64,000 nucleotides of DNA from Sulfitobacter indolifex (lineage in GTDB: Bacteria; Pseudomonadota; Alphaproteobacteria; Rhodobacterales; Rhodobacteraceae), in the NCBI RefSeq assembly GCF_022788655.1, contig NZ_CP084957.1, positions 1-64,000 on the forward strand, read 5' to 3'. Made by a program: the position numbers and the translations under genes. Positions 25,070 through 34,604 of this stretch are shown piece after piece. Each line of letters begins with the position of its first letter. The stretch's first letter is position 1. The notes beneath the pieces were generated by a model, which worked only from the letters and a program-made list of their open reading frames with translations, was not told the origin of the DNA and searched no databases.

Positions 25070-25999
25070 ATGGCTTACGACACCGCAAACACCTACGAGA
25101 CCATCGAGCTTTTCGGACTGACCGAGAAGGACGCGCAGCTGCCGATCCCCGAGGATCAAATCCTGACCGACCACATTATCCGCGAGAGCTTCGAGGCTTT
25201 GCTCGGTCAGCTGCGCGGGACCGGGCTTGAAGCAGAGATCGAACCGCTGGCCCATGGGATCGCGACGATCCTGCAGCGCCGCAAGGTGGCGCTTGGCAAG
25301 GAGGTCGACCGCACCGCCGACAAGATCGGCGCGCTGGCAAAATCCCACGACGGATCAGAGATCGCCGAGACCGCGCTCGAGGAGGCGCAGGCGCGCTTTC
25401 TGCAACTGCGCGAAATTGTCAGCGCCATCGAGGTGATGAGCGAGGCAGCGGCGGAATGCTACGAGATCGAGACGGGCCACGCCTTCATTCCGGCAGCCGG
25501 GTCGCGCGCAAGCGTCCGGGCGCAGGAGACCGGGGCAGTCTTTGAGGCGCGGCAGCTCCTGGAGCAGCACGACCGCGAAACCGCCGAGAAGTCGAAAGTC
25601 GAGGGGGTGCCCCTGATCGTCTCAGGCGCCACCGACTGGACCGATGTCGATGTGATCTTCAACACGCTCGACAAGGTTCGCGAACGGATCAAACAGAACC
25701 GCAATCAGGAGATCTTTCTCTGCCACAAGGGTGGCAAGCACGGTGCGGAGATGATTGCGGCTCGGTGGGCGCGCACACGGGGTGTCGCACAAGCGCGCTT
25801 TGATCCGCGCTGGTCCGCGCATGGGCGGGCGGCACCGTTTAAGTGCAACGATGAGATGCTGGACGACAAGTTCGCGGCGACAGGGGTTGTCCTCTTCGGC
25901 GGCAACGGGGTCGCGCTGAACCTCGGGCAGAAGGCGGAAGCGAAAGGTCTGACGGTCATGCGGGTTGCTGACCCGGCGAAGAAGGCGTCGCAGGATTGA
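25070..25999 (+). CDS. DUF2493 (SLOG/YAcAr-type nucleotide-binding) protein
   Basis: 309 residues from ATG 25070 (GGAG upstream). The N-terminal 180 residues are helical. Residues about 185-300 are a Rossmann-like DUF2493 domain: PLIVSGATDWTDVDVIFNTLDKV, then IFLCHKGGKHGAEMIAARWA, VVLFGGNGVALNLGQKAEAKGL. DUF2493 belongs to the SLOG superfamily that binds nucleotides or nucleotide-derived ligands. It is common in alphaproteobacterial conjugative elements and its role is unknown. The sensing link to the neighbouring CBASS genes is only positional. Confidence 0.8.
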   Translation: MAYDTANTYETIELFGLTEKDAQLPIPEDQILTDHIIRESFEALLGQLRGTGLEAEIEPLAHGIATILQRRKVALGKEVDRTADKIGALAKSHDGSEIAETALEEAQARFLQLREIVSAIEVMSEAAAECYEIETGHAFIPAAGSRASVRAQETGAVFEARQLLEQHDRETAEKSKVEGVPLIVSGATDWTDVDVIFNTLDKVRERIKQNRNQEIFLCHKGGKHGAEMIAARWARTRGVAQARFDPRWSAHGRAAPFKCNDEMLDDKFAATGVVLFGGNGVALNLGQKAEAKGLTVMRVADPAKKASQD

Positions 26000-26206
26000 A
26001 GAGAGGGGGTCGCGCTTGGCGCGGCCCTTTCGTCATGTCTCATGGCGCGTGCGATCGGTCACACGTGATCGGCAGTCTGCGGCGGCCAGCACCGTTATCC
26101 CTCTACCAAGTCCGTCAGAGTTCGGCCCATCCGCATCGGTGCGGGCTGGGGATGGTGCGCACCTCACGCACATCGTCAGCATCGCAAGACACGAAAGCTC
26201 GAGACG

Positions 26207-26363
26207 TCCCACTTGAGGCTGAAGACCTGCACGTCCCTCGGGTGGTGTTTCTAAACATCGCACCCACGCGGGCGGGCTTCATCAGCACCCCGGCCAGGAT
26301 CGGCGGGACGAGGACGCGGATGGTGGCGGCTGCGTGATGGCAGGGGTCATTTGGGTCGCTCCT
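26207..26363 (-). pseudogene. Decayed inverted copy of the small gene at 26536
   Basis: Read on the minus strand, this stretch aligns with the start of the plus-strand gene at 26536. The ribosome site and start (GGAG, ACCCAAATGACC) match almost exactly, the middle codes for RVGAMFRNT as in the intact gene, and CTTCAGCCTCAAG is identical. In between, frameshifts and a TGA (after 22 codons) break the frame. It is an inverted duplication relic, seen by direct comparison of the two strands. Confidence 0.65.
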
Positions 26364-26535
26364 TTTTGCTATGCATGTGGATCGCACGGGGTCGGCCCGT
26401 CCGGCCCTCAGCTCACGCTTCGGCAAGCACAAATACGGCTTCCACGGCTGGCCGCGGACCCTCCGCATTTGCGCTTGCGACCGGGCCTCTTGCCCCCGTG
26501 CCGGGTGATCCCCATCGCAACAAGGAGTAACCCAA

Positions 26536-26742
26536 ATGACCAACCACTACGTCGCCACCGTCCCCGTCAAGTTCACCGATACCGACGGCCAGGAGCGCAC
26601 CCGTTTTCAGCGCGTGGGGGCGATGTTCCGCAACACCCGCAACGGGGATGGATCGGAGTTCTTCAGCCTCAAGCTCGACTTCCCCGTCGCGGTCTCGGAG
26701 CTGGTGATGTTCCCGCCGAGCGCGAAGGATCCCCAGGACTGA
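26536..26742 (+). CDS. Small plasmid protein, function unknown
   Basis: 68 residues with AAGGAG upstream. It reads as a compact beta-rich protein (VATVPVKFTDTDGQERTRFQ, RVGAMFRNTRNGDGSEFFSLKL, ending VMFPPSAK). Similar short proteins accompany DUF2493 and DUF736 genes on roseobacter plasmids. A broken inverted copy lies about 300 bases upstream. Confidence 0.65.
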   Translation: MTNHYVATVPVKFTDTDGQERTRFQRVGAMFRNTRNGDGSEFFSLKLDFPVAVSELVMFPPSAKDPQD

Positions 26743-26979
26743 ATCCTCTGACGAAGATGGGCCGCCCCGGGACGATCTTGGAGCGGCCCGATCCCTGTTC
26801 CAGGGATGCCGGTTCCGTCGCGGGTGATCGCCGACAGCGACCTCCCCTTGGTGCCGGTCCCTGCGCTCTCAAAGGACGATCGCCGCTCGGAATAGTCTGG
26901 CCGCGACAGACCGGCCAGTCAGCCTCAAGGGGGCCATCCTCAAAAACCTATCGGCCAGGGCCTCCCGGTTTTTGCGGCA

Positions 26980-27082
26980 GAGATTTGGCAAGCCAAATCT
27001 GGCCCTCCTTGACCCTGCCTGTCCGCCCTGTCGGTGGGGTTTGCGCCCGCCCGCGGTTCCGTCCGAACACATGGGTGTTCGG
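26980..27082. repeat. Hairpins upstream of the candidate oriT
   Basis: AGATTTGGC-AA-GCCAAATCT (26980-26999) and CCGAACAC-ATGG-GTGTTCGG (27063-27082) are perfect inverted repeats in the 26743-27306 gap, which has no convincing gene. Together with the larger repeat at 27188-27272 they give the region the look of a transfer origin with accessory sites. Confidence 0.5.
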
Positions 27083-27187
27083 CCAGAGCCTCGGGCGGTG
27101 TTGGGGAAGGGGACCCATTGGACAGGTGGGTCGCCCGGTGGTGAGGGCGGCAGAGCCGCGTCCCTGAGGGCCGCGGCGTGAAGCGGA

Positions 27188-27272
27188 CACCAAGGCTGCC
27201 TGAGACTGAATGCGACGTAAGTATATAATTGACAGCTGGGTATATTATCGTAAGGTGGGGGCAGCCTTGGTG
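27188..27272. other. Candidate origin of transfer (oriT)
   Basis: CACCAAGGCTGCC (27188-27200) and GGCAGCCTTGGTG (27260-27272) are perfect 13-bp inverted repeats around 59 bases. The core is AT-rich and includes GTAAGTATATAATTGACAG, a perfect TATAAT (27224-27229) and two CGTAAG hexamers. The element ends 35 bp upstream of the mobilisation gene pair, where oriT lies in related VirD2-type systems. The nic site cannot be assigned from sequence alone. Confidence 0.55.
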
Positions 27273-27306
27273 GAAGGTGGCAGGAAATAGGGGGTCTTTC
27301 TTCCGC

Positions 27307-27900
27307 ATGTCCCGATCAAAACGCCTGACAGAGATCGAGAAGATGCAGATCGTCCGCGAGGCCGCGGAGGGTGTGTCGACGTCTGAGCTGGCCGAGCGTT
27401 TCGAGGTCACATCGCGGGCCGTGCGCTACGTCTTGAAAGCTGATGCCGAGCGCCAGACGGATGCCGCGATCCCGGTCTCAGCGGTCAGTGTGAAGGTCAC
27501 GGCTGCGGAGCTTGCGGCGCTCGACGAGGTGTTGGCCGCGGCCGGGATCGAGAGCCGGGCCGAGGGGCTGCGCCGGCTCATTCAGGCGGCGGGTGGGGTG
27601 TTCGTTCCGGACGCGCAGATGGCAGCAGAGATGGCGCGCTACCGCGCCTCACTGCACGAGGTCGGCAACGGAGTCGCGCAGATCGCCAAGCAGATGACGC
27701 GGACCAACCAGCGGGGGCAGGGGGTCGTAGGGGGCACGAGTGCCGAGTTCACCGAATTGCGCCTCGCGCAGATGCGCGGGCTGGCGCGGTTCATTCTGGA
27801 TTCTGCTGACGAGATCGATCTGCTCCTGCGCCGCCGTCGGGACGCGATGCAGCTGCAGGCCACGGTTGCGCTGAGGGAGTTTGCCCATGCGGCTGAATGA
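27307..27900 (+). CDS. MobC/VirD1-like mobilisation accessory protein
   Basis: 197 residues from ATG 27307. The N-terminal helix-turn-helix (EGVSTSELAERFEVTSRAVRYVLK, about residues 19-42) is followed by a MobC-type region (VTAAELAALDEVLAAAGIESRAEGLRRLI, then EVGNGVAQIAKQMTRTNQ). Such proteins bind oriT and help load the relaxase. It overlaps the relaxase start by 14 bases. No good Shine-Dalgarno is seen, though GGGGG lies farther upstream. Confidence 0.8.
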   Translation: MSRSKRLTEIEKMQIVREAAEGVSTSELAERFEVTSRAVRYVLKADAERQTDAAIPVSAVSVKVTAAELAALDEVLAAAGIESRAEGLRRLIQAAGGVFVPDAQMAAEMARYRASLHEVGNGVAQIAKQMTRTNQRGQGVVGGTSAEFTELRLAQMRGLARFILDSADEIDLLLRRRRDAMQLQATVALREFAHAAE

Positions 27901-30238
27901 TGCCGTCCATGCCGTCACGGGCGAGGTCTTCCGGGACGGCTGGAGCCGCGTCCGGGGCTCGATGCAGGGGCTGCATGTCGCCAAGCAGAGCCAGCTTGTA
28001 CGCGCGGCAGCGGGGCATCGGCCAGCGGTCTTCAAGGCGATCCGGGGCGGGGGGACGCATACCAAATCGCAACTCGCAAACCAGCTCGACTACCTTACCA
28101 CCAAGTCCACCCATATCGTGGACAGTAGCGGGTTCCTGGATGGCAAAGCTAAGCTCGAGGCCAAGGACATCAAGGACCTCACCGAGCGCTTTGCCAAGCG
28201 GTGGGATGCGGGCTTCAAGCCCAAGCTCGGACAGACCACCCACATGCTCATGTCCTTCCCCGTGGGCACGCGTGGGGAGGATGTGCGCGACATCGCAACG
28301 GATGTGGCGGAGCGGTTCTTCCAGACCGACGCGGGGCATTTCGACTACATCATCGCGGTGCATGAGGACCGCGATCACCCCCATGCGCATCTGGTGCTGA
28401 ACCGCCGCTCGCAAGAAGGCGAGTTCTTCTTTCTGGGCCGCAATCATCGCTTCAACTATGACGATTTCCGCCTCGCCATGGTCGAGGAGGCGGAAAAGTA
28501 TGGCGTGCGCCTGGAGGCCACACGGCGTGTCGATCGCGGCGTCGTGCATTACCCCGCCCCTACCCGCGAGGTTTATGCGGCGAAAGAAGAGGGTCGCGCG
28601 CCCCGCGAGCGCGAACGCGTGGGGCAGGACCTGACCCGGACGCTGGCGGAGATCGCCAACACCAGAACCGTCTACCATTCGCTTGCCGTGGAGGCCTCCC
28701 GGGAGACCTCCGAGGTCCGCGGGGCCCGCGAAGACATTGCCGCAGCACTCTTCCGCGCGGGCGAGGTGCTGGCGCATGGCGGACAGGTGGACCGAACAGG
28801 AGATGTGTATATGGCCGAGGATCAGAGTTTCGAGGATCTGAGAAGCCTCTATGCGGAGAAGCTCGCGCGGGTGCAGGGCATGATCGCAGAGAAGTCTGAC
28901 GCGGAACGTCCCGTGCTGGAAAAGCGCCTCATCGAGATCCAGGCGCAGGTCCAGCACATGCAGCCTCTCGGATTGCGATCATCCACGCTGTCAGAGACCC
29001 CCTCGGAGGGCGGGATCTATTCCGAGGCCAATATTGACGCCAACCAGCGCGAGCGTCTGGCAGAGCCCGATCTGAGATCGCGCATTGACGCGGCACTACG
29101 GGGCACCGGGATCAGCACATCGGAAGTGGTGGCCCGGATCGAGACGGGCGCCTCAAATGCAGCGCTCGAGCATCAATGGATCGCAGACGATCTCTTCAAA
29201 GTAGCTGAGGCGCGGAACCTGAACCTCGAACGCCGCGCCGATCTGGAACAGGCGCGCGACATTCTCAACGATGTGCATGTCGCGCTCGGCACGCTTCTGG
29301 AGCGCGAGAACGTGCTGCGCCGGGATGGCGTCATGGAAGCGGAAGCGGACAGCGAGCAGTTCCATTATCATGAGGGCGCGGTCCGGGCGATGGAAGGGAC
29401 AATTCGTCAGGAGATGCGCGCGGAGGGTCTGACAGCGCAGCAGATCGAGGACCGGGACTGGGAGGTTGTCTCACGGGCGGAGCGCCGGATCGAGACCGAG
29501 CAGCGCACGTATCTCGCAGCACACCCGGACTTGCTCGCACGTCCCGGCGATGTGATCGACCGGTCTGAACCCTACAGGGAGACCATCACCGATGCGGCCC
29601 GCGCCAGCGAGATCACCCGCGAGGTCGATCGGATCATGGAGGGACGCGACCTCCGCACGCCTGTTGCAGATGCTGCTACGGATGACTTCATGGGGCGCTA
29701 TCCGGACATGCCGTCCCACCTCGCCCGCGGGCTTGGCGCGACCTATGCGGCCGTCGTCGAGATCCGCGACAAGGAGGTCATCAATCAGGTCCGCCGCGAA
29801 AACGAGATGCGCGACGGGCTTGGGTCTGGCACGCGCGACGCACTCCTCGCAGCTCGCGGTGAAACTGCGCCGCAGTCTGACCGTGCCGACCGCCTTGCAG
29901 ACGAGATTACGCGTGTTCTGGAGCATGAGCGGGCGGGGGAGTTGTCCGCGCCCTTCGAGACCGAGGCGGAGCGGGACGCCTTCCGTGGCGAGATCGCGCG
30001 GGTGCTGGACGTTCGCCAACTCGACCGGCTCACATCCGGCCACGCCGATGCGCTGGAACAGGTTCTCGAGGACCGCCTCGACCGGCTCTATGTCGCCAAG
30101 GTCTACCTGCAATCCGATGCCGCCACGGCCAACACGGAGGCCTTGCGCCAGGTGGTCGATGATCTTGCCGACACCGAATATGAAAAACACCGCACTGGCG
30201 ATGTGGATGGCGAGACCGAGCGGGGACAGGTCCATTGA
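27887..30238 (+). CDS. VirD2-type relaxase
   Basis: 783-residue relaxase that nicks oriT and pilots the strand during conjugation. The N-terminal relaxase domain has the likely nucleophile Y69 in ANQLDYLTTKS and the metal site HEDRDHPHAHLVLNRR (H159, H166, H168). The long C-terminal part is acidic and helical, probably for interaction with VirD4 and the channel. ATG 27887 has GGGAG seven bases upstream; a TTG at 27881 is the alternative. Its stop overlaps the coupling-protein start. Confidence 0.9.
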   Translation: MRLNDAVHAVTGEVFRDGWSRVRGSMQGLHVAKQSQLVRAAAGHRPAVFKAIRGGGTHTKSQLANQLDYLTTKSTHIVDSSGFLDGKAKLEAKDIKDLTERFAKRWDAGFKPKLGQTTHMLMSFPVGTRGEDVRDIATDVAERFFQTDAGHFDYIIAVHEDRDHPHAHLVLNRRSQEGEFFFLGRNHRFNYDDFRLAMVEEAEKYGVRLEATRRVDRGVVHYPAPTREVYAAKEEGRAPRERERVGQDLTRTLAEIANTRTVYHSLAVEASRETSEVRGAREDIAAALFRAGEVLAHGGQVDRTGDVYMAEDQSFEDLRSLYAEKLARVQGMIAEKSDAERPVLEKRLIEIQAQVQHMQPLGLRSSTLSETPSEGGIYSEANIDANQRERLAEPDLRSRIDAALRGTGISTSEVVARIETGASNAALEHQWIADDLFKVAEARNLNLERRADLEQARDILNDVHVALGTLLERENVLRRDGVMEAEADSEQFHYHEGAVRAMEGTIRQEMRAEGLTAQQIEDRDWEVVSRAERRIETEQRTYLAAHPDLLARPGDVIDRSEPYRETITDAARASEITREVDRIMEGRDLRTPVADAATDDFMGRYPDMPSHLARGLGATYAAVVEIRDKEVINQVRRENEMRDGLGSGTRDALLAARGETAPQSDRADRLADEITRVLEHERAGELSAPFETEAERDAFRGEIARVLDVRQLDRLTSGHADALEQVLEDRLDRLYVAKVYLQSDAATANTEALRQVVDDLADTEYEKHRTGDVDGETERGQVH

Positions 30239-32247
30239 GCGCCTCCATGGGAAAAGCGGGGATCGCCACGGGCGTCCTGCTTGTGACGCTGGTGACCGGG
30301 GCCATGGGCTATACCATCGCCTCGGCGGTGCTGACCTACCAGGATCTTGGGTTTGGGGCCGAGATCGACTTTGCTTATATCGCGCAGAACTACATCACGA
30401 TCCTCGATCGCCGCCCGGAGGACGCGCAACTTATTCACCTGATCATCGGCAGCTTCGCCGCCGCCGGCCTGATGCTGAGCCTCGCCCTTTCAGGCTCGGC
30501 CCTCACACGCTTTGGCCAGACCCATTGGCAGACCGCGCGCGAGATGAAGGCCAATGGCTTCTTCGGGGCGCCAGGGACCGGGTTCATCCTCGGCAAGCTG
30601 GGGCCGCCGGGCTCCCGCGCCAATTACATTTGCTCCAAGGTCTTCCCCCATGCGCTGATCGTGGCCCCCACGGGCCGTGGCAAAACCACGGGCTTTGTCA
30701 TTCCGAACCTGCTGACCTGGCAGGGCTCTGCCGTGACGCTCGATGTGAAGGGCGAATGCTTCGAGGCGACGGCCCGGCACCGCGCAGCCCAAGGCGACAA
30801 GGTCTATCGCTTTTCCCCCACCGATTGGGAGGGCAGGCGCACGCATCGCTACAACCCGCTCCTGCGCATCTATCAACTGAAAGACCCCGCGCGCCAGCAG
30901 ATGGAACTGCAGCTCCTGGCGACGCTGTTCCTGCAAAGCGACAACGACCGGGTGCAGGGCCTCCTCAAAGGCGGGATCGATCTCTTCGTGGCGGCAGGGC
31001 TGCTGGCCTTCCAGCGCAAGCGCCCCACCTTGGGCGAGATCTACCGCATCGCGGCCTCGGGCGGGAACAAGCAGAAGGAATACTTCGCGCGCGGCCACGA
31101 GGTCGACAACAGGGCCGCCAAGCTGATCTTCACGCGGCTGGCCTCGACCAACAACGACACGCTGACCTCATACGTCTCGCTCCTGATGACCTCAGGGCTC
31201 GATCAATGGCAGAACCCAGCGATTGATGAGGCGACGGCGGTGTCGGACTTTGATTTCCGCACGATCCGGAAAAAGCCCTTTTCGGTCTATCTCGTGGTCC
31301 AGCCTCTGATGGTGAAGCCCCTCGCGCCGCTGATCCGGCTCTTCTTCTCCGATCTCCTCTCCGCCATGCAGGAAAAGGATCCCGGCCCCGACGAACCCTG
31401 GCCCGTGATGATCATGCTCGATGAGTTCAATCGCTTGGGCAAGATGCCCATCGTGGTCGAGAGCATCGAGACCCTGCGCACCTATCGTGGGCACCTGGCC
31501 GTCGTCACTCAGACCATCCCCGCCCTCGATGAAATCTATGGCGAGAACACCCGCCGCGCGCTGCAGGGCAACGCGGGCGTGAAACTCTACCTGACGCCCT
31601 CGGATGAGAAGACCGTCGAGGAGCTGAGCAAGGCGGTCGGTAAGACCACGAAAACCGTCGTCACGCGCTCCCAGTCCATCGGCAAGAACCCCTTTGAAGG
31701 GCGCAGCCAATCCACACGGACCGAAGAAAGTTCCTTGCTGCCCGAAGATGAGGCGCGCCGCCTGCCCCTCGATGAAATCGTCATGGTCATCGATGCCCAG
31801 ATGCCGGTCCGGGCAAAGCGGATCCAGTACTTCGACGATCGCCTCTTTAAGGCGATCCACGCGGCGCAGACGGGCGAGTTGCCGTTTCCGAAGCCTGGGG
31901 GAGGTGGGTCGCAGGGCACGCTGCCGTTGAGTGTGCGCGCCATGCCGATGACGCCGCTACCGGACGGGTCAGGCGGATCCGAGACCGATGTTGAGGCCGC
32001 ACGCCAGACTGCTGATGGCCAATCGTCAGGGCAAACCGATGTCACCCCAAAGAAGACCGCGCCTATCGTTCAAGCCGTCATCGCCGAGAAACAGCGTCAG
32101 ATGGAGATGGATTTCGGGAGCCGGGTTGTGGATGCCGAGGCTGCGATCGTGGTGGATGAGGCGCAGATGCGCTCCGCTGTCGATGGATTGGATGAAATGG
32201 AAGAGATGCTGCGGGAGGGGGGGAGTGAAAAGCTGGTTGCTCGATAG
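30235..32247 (+). CDS. virD4: VirD4/TraG type IV coupling protein
   Basis: 670 residues from TTG 30235 (TTGA overlap with the relaxase stop; ATG 30247 is the alternative). Two N-terminal membrane helices (about 9-33 and 66-86) precede the ATPase domain with Walker A APTGRGKTT (144-152) and Walker B VMIMLDEFN (391-399). It recruits the relaxase-DNA complex to the VirB channel. It is split from the virB operon by the Pycsar-like insertion and runs in the opposite direction. Confidence 0.93.
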   Translation: MSASMGKAGIATGVLLVTLVTGAMGYTIASAVLTYQDLGFGAEIDFAYIAQNYITILDRRPEDAQLIHLIIGSFAAAGLMLSLALSGSALTRFGQTHWQTAREMKANGFFGAPGTGFILGKLGPPGSRANYICSKVFPHALIVAPTGRGKTTGFVIPNLLTWQGSAVTLDVKGECFEATARHRAAQGDKVYRFSPTDWEGRRTHRYNPLLRIYQLKDPARQQMELQLLATLFLQSDNDRVQGLLKGGIDLFVAAGLLAFQRKRPTLGEIYRIAASGGNKQKEYFARGHEVDNRAAKLIFTRLASTNNDTLTSYVSLLMTSGLDQWQNPAIDEATAVSDFDFRTIRKKPFSVYLVVQPLMVKPLAPLIRLFFSDLLSAMQEKDPGPDEPWPVMIMLDEFNRLGKMPIVVESIETLRTYRGHLAVVTQTIPALDEIYGENTRRALQGNAGVKLYLTPSDEKTVEELSKAVGKTTKTVVTRSQSIGKNPFEGRSQSTRTEESSLLPEDEARRLPLDEIVMVIDAQMPVRAKRIQYFDDRLFKAIHAAQTGELPFPKPGGGGSQGTLPLSVRAMPMTPLPDGSGGSETDVEAARQTADGQSSGQTDVTPKKTAPIVQAVIAEKQRQMEMDFGSRVVDAEAAIVVDEAQMRSAVDGLDEMEEMLREGGSEKLVAR

Positions 32248-32716
32248 GGTGGCGAGGATGGTATGTCTGTCGGGCAGGGCGAATTCTGTTGAATAACTCT
32301 TATACAGCGCGTCGGTCGCAAATTTCGCAGAACAAAATTCTGAATCGCTCAGTTTTCGGCGGCGTCACGTGGCGCAATCAGCTCTTCGGGGAGCGGCTTC
32401 TTACATTTCCTAAATTCGCAGTTGCAGAAAGGAGTTTTTCCACAGAATCGGCGGGAGCGGCCCTCAGTCTGGTTCACGCTGCCGGACCTTGGTAATCGAC
32501 ATTGAGCGAAGATTCCGGAAGTTAGCTGCAGGCAGCATCACGGACTGGCCGCAAAAACGGACACACTATCAGTTCCGTGCCGGCAGACATGGGGCGACCG
32601 AAGAGGAGGGCGGAATCCGGTACTTTATGCAGAGCGTTCCGCTCCAGCCATGAAAGAACAGCGGAGAACTTTCTCCTCAAACGGTCTAGTTTTCAAGATG
32701 CAGTGCAGCTTCTTTC
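32248..32716. other. Gap between virD4 and the Pycsar-like locus
   Basis: 469 bases, less GC-rich than the flanking genes. No open frame with a credible start, no terminator and no clear repeat was seen by eye. It probably contains the junction of the inserted defence locus. Confidence 0.35.
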
Positions 32717-33622
32717 TTAGTCCGGGTTGCTCCTGCGATCCATCCACGCACAAATAATCAAAGTGAGGACAAAGGCTCCTTGATTTATGAGGGTTTGCCG
32801 CCAGTCACTTTGGGTCTCACCAGTACGAATTGCTACTTCTAGGCTGGCAAATCCATGCTCTGCCTCCACAGATACAAACTGAGCAAGGGCAAAGACCCCC
32901 ACCATAGCCAACAAGACAAGGCCGAAGCATCGCCTCCAAAAAAAAGCCGGATTATGAAGAAGCATCAATATGAACGCCGCAAGACCAAACATGGCGGTTG
33001 CTGCCAGGCGGGCATCATGTGTCCATGTTGCAGGGACAAGAAATAGCCAAGTGATGAGACACGATGCCAAGCCCACTCCAACAGAAGTCCAGAACCATGA
33101 AGAGGAATTATTACGCCTTGCAACTTCGCCAGCAGCGATCCTTTCGCGATGGCGCGCGGTCATCTCTATTTGCAGGTTTTGTTGCAAATCTGGGTTATTC
33201 GTCCATATTCGGTTAAATTCCTGTCCCGGCACTTTAAGGGCGGCAGCCTCATCTGTCAGGACATATACACTTGCCGATCGTTTGCTTCCAAGTTCAATCG
33301 CTGCCATCTCGCCAACTTGGTTCGGAGCAACGCGTTTCGAACCAAGCTGACGCTTGAAAACGATATCCACCTCACCAGACAGAAGAAAATAAACATCATT
33401 GTCCTGATCACCTTCATGAATCAAACAGTCACCCTTGCGAAAAAATACAATCTCACCGTGATTCATTAGTTGGTCTACGATTGTCGTGTCGCCACGAATT
33501 GCCCGGTTCTCACGAAGCGTTTTTCGGACAAGGTCGGGCGCACTGTCCCCGGAGAACAGCGCAGGCAGCTTGGCTTCTTTTTCCCAGCCGATGATTTTTC
33601 TTAGCTTCGCCGACCAATACAT
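32717..33622 (-). CDS. pycTM: Cyclic-nucleotide-binding transmembrane effector (PycTM-like)
   Basis: 301 residues. Residues about 45-160 form a CRP/CAP-type cyclic-nucleotide-binding domain (VFFRKGDCLIHEGDQDNDVYFLLSGEVDIVF, then VGEMAAIELGSKRSASVYVLTD with the phosphate-binding-cassette position). About four membrane helices follow (VGVGLASCLITWLFLV, LAATAMFGLAAFILMLL, CFGLVLLAMVGVFALAQF, INQGAFVLTLIICAW). In Pycsar, PycTM is activated by cCMP or cUMP and disrupts the inner membrane. Its start overlaps the WYL-regulator gene by 22 bases. Confidence 0.85.
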   Translation of the reverse strand: MYWSAKLRKIIGWEKEAKLPALFSGDSAPDLVRKTLRENRAIRGDTTIVDQLMNHGEIVFFRKGDCLIHEGDQDNDVYFLLSGEVDIVFKRQLGSKRVAPNQVGEMAAIELGSKRSASVYVLTDEAAALKVPGQEFNRIWTNNPDLQQNLQIEMTARHRERIAAGEVARRNNSSSWFWTSVGVGLASCLITWLFLVPATWTHDARLAATAMFGLAAFILMLLHNPAFFWRRCFGLVLLAMVGVFALAQFVSVEAEHGFASLEVAIRTGETQSDWRQTLINQGAFVLTLIICAWMDRRSNPD

Positions 33623-34476
33623 TCGTCTACTTCTTCCAGGTTTTTGATAGATAGTGAAAAGCTACTTTTGTTGCGGATCATCCCTTCCTCAATGTCGTGA
33701 GGATTGAACCCATAAAAGCGTAGATAGTAAAACAGCATCGCCTGGCGCACTTCCAGCAACAGATCTCCGTCGCTCATGTTATATTCGATTTCCAGACGTT
33801 CACGCTGCCTATCACCGAGAGTTGGATCAGGCTGCAAGCGTAAATCTACGATTTTTGACCATTCTTTATCTTCTGGAAGCTCTTGGTCATTATCTTTTTT
33901 GGTTGTGATCTTCTCAATGCGCGAAAGCACAAAGTCTGAGTAGCGGTTCTTGTCGCGGTCGAATGCACGCATGTGCCAGCGATGGCCATCACTGGCAATC
34001 GCATGCGGGTAAAGACAGCGAGGCGACTCTGATTCAGAACTGAGGGAAACATACAAGACCTCAACGCAGTGGCGGTCACGAATGGCACGAAGCACGGCCT
34101 TTAAGGTGGCGGGGTCAGTCTTACGCGTAGAAGCCGCTACCGCGTCAAATTCAGGTATGTTTGCAGGCCATATTTCATCGGGGGCACGATAACCATGGTG
34201 CAGCATTTCTAGGTGTTGAAGATACTCCGTCGCTTCTCCCTTCACAAAAGCCGGACAAAATCCTGAGCGTGCGATGTAGGTCCTCTGACGCGGGTCGTAG
34301 GCCATGTTCTTAGGTTCGAGATCCAGGTACGATGTGAGGTCCAGCGTTGCTTGCTGCGGAGAAATTTCGAACTTCTCCGTAAGAATCTTGCGTCCAACCG
34401 TACCGCCCCACATGAGCTGGAACTCGATAAATTCGTAGCGTTTTCGCTGACTTGGCTTGATGGATTCGTGTTTCAT
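33601..34476 (-). CDS. WYL-domain regulator, BrxR/CapW type
   Basis: 291 residues. An N-terminal winged helix (about 10-65; YEFIEFQLMWGGTVGR, LTEKFEISPQQATLDLTSY) is followed by a WYL domain (about 125-190; LRAIRDRHCVEVLYVSL, then HRWHMRAFDRDKNRYSDFVLSRI) and a C-terminal WCX-like region. BrxR/CapW proteins repress phage-defence operons and respond to infection, perhaps to nucleic acids. Here it is encoded in the effector's operon and divergent from the cyclase, with overlapping promoters between. Confidence 0.85.
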   Translation of the reverse strand: MKHESIKPSQRKRYEFIEFQLMWGGTVGRKILTEKFEISPQQATLDLTSYLDLEPKNMAYDPRQRTYIARSGFCPAFVKGEATEYLQHLEMLHHGYRAPDEIWPANIPEFDAVAASTRKTDPATLKAVLRAIRDRHCVEVLYVSLSSESESPRCLYPHAIASDGHRWHMRAFDRDKNRYSDFVLSRIEKITTKKDNDQELPEDKEWSKIVDLRLQPDPTLGDRQRERLEIEYNMSDGDLLLEVRQAMLFYYLRFYGFNPHDIEEGMIRNKSSFSLSIKNLEEVDECIGRRS

Positions 34477-34509
34477 GACTGCTTTGTCTCCCTGCCATAG
34501 ACTAGCATA

Positions 34510-34545
34510 TTGACAAATTATGTGATACCCCTAAATTATAGGAGT
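34510..34545 (+). promoter_or_regulatory. Divergent promoters and operator of the Pycsar-like locus
   Basis: Plus strand: TTGACA (34510-34515), 16 bp, TAAATT (34532-34537), for the cyclase gene. Minus strand: a perfect TATAAT (34540-34535) for the regulator and effector. The near-palindrome CCCCTA-AATTA-TAGGAG (34529-34545) overlaps both, a fitting site for the WYL regulator to repress both directions. Confidence 0.5.
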
Positions 34546-34604
34546 ACAGTAAAAACTAGAATCGGCGCGGCGGCTCATCCGGTGACGCAGAAAGGAAGAT
34601 CAAG

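Noticed and set aside
26334..27167. Plus-strand open frame (277 codons) across the gap before the mobilisation genes
   Set aside because: It overlaps the small gene at 26536 in another frame and runs through several hairpins. The product is proline- and arginine-rich with no motif.
29592..31226. Plus-strand open frame (544 codons) across the relaxase and virD4 junction
   Set aside because: It is a shifted frame over two genes that both show intact motifs; the product is arginine- and proline-rich without a domain.
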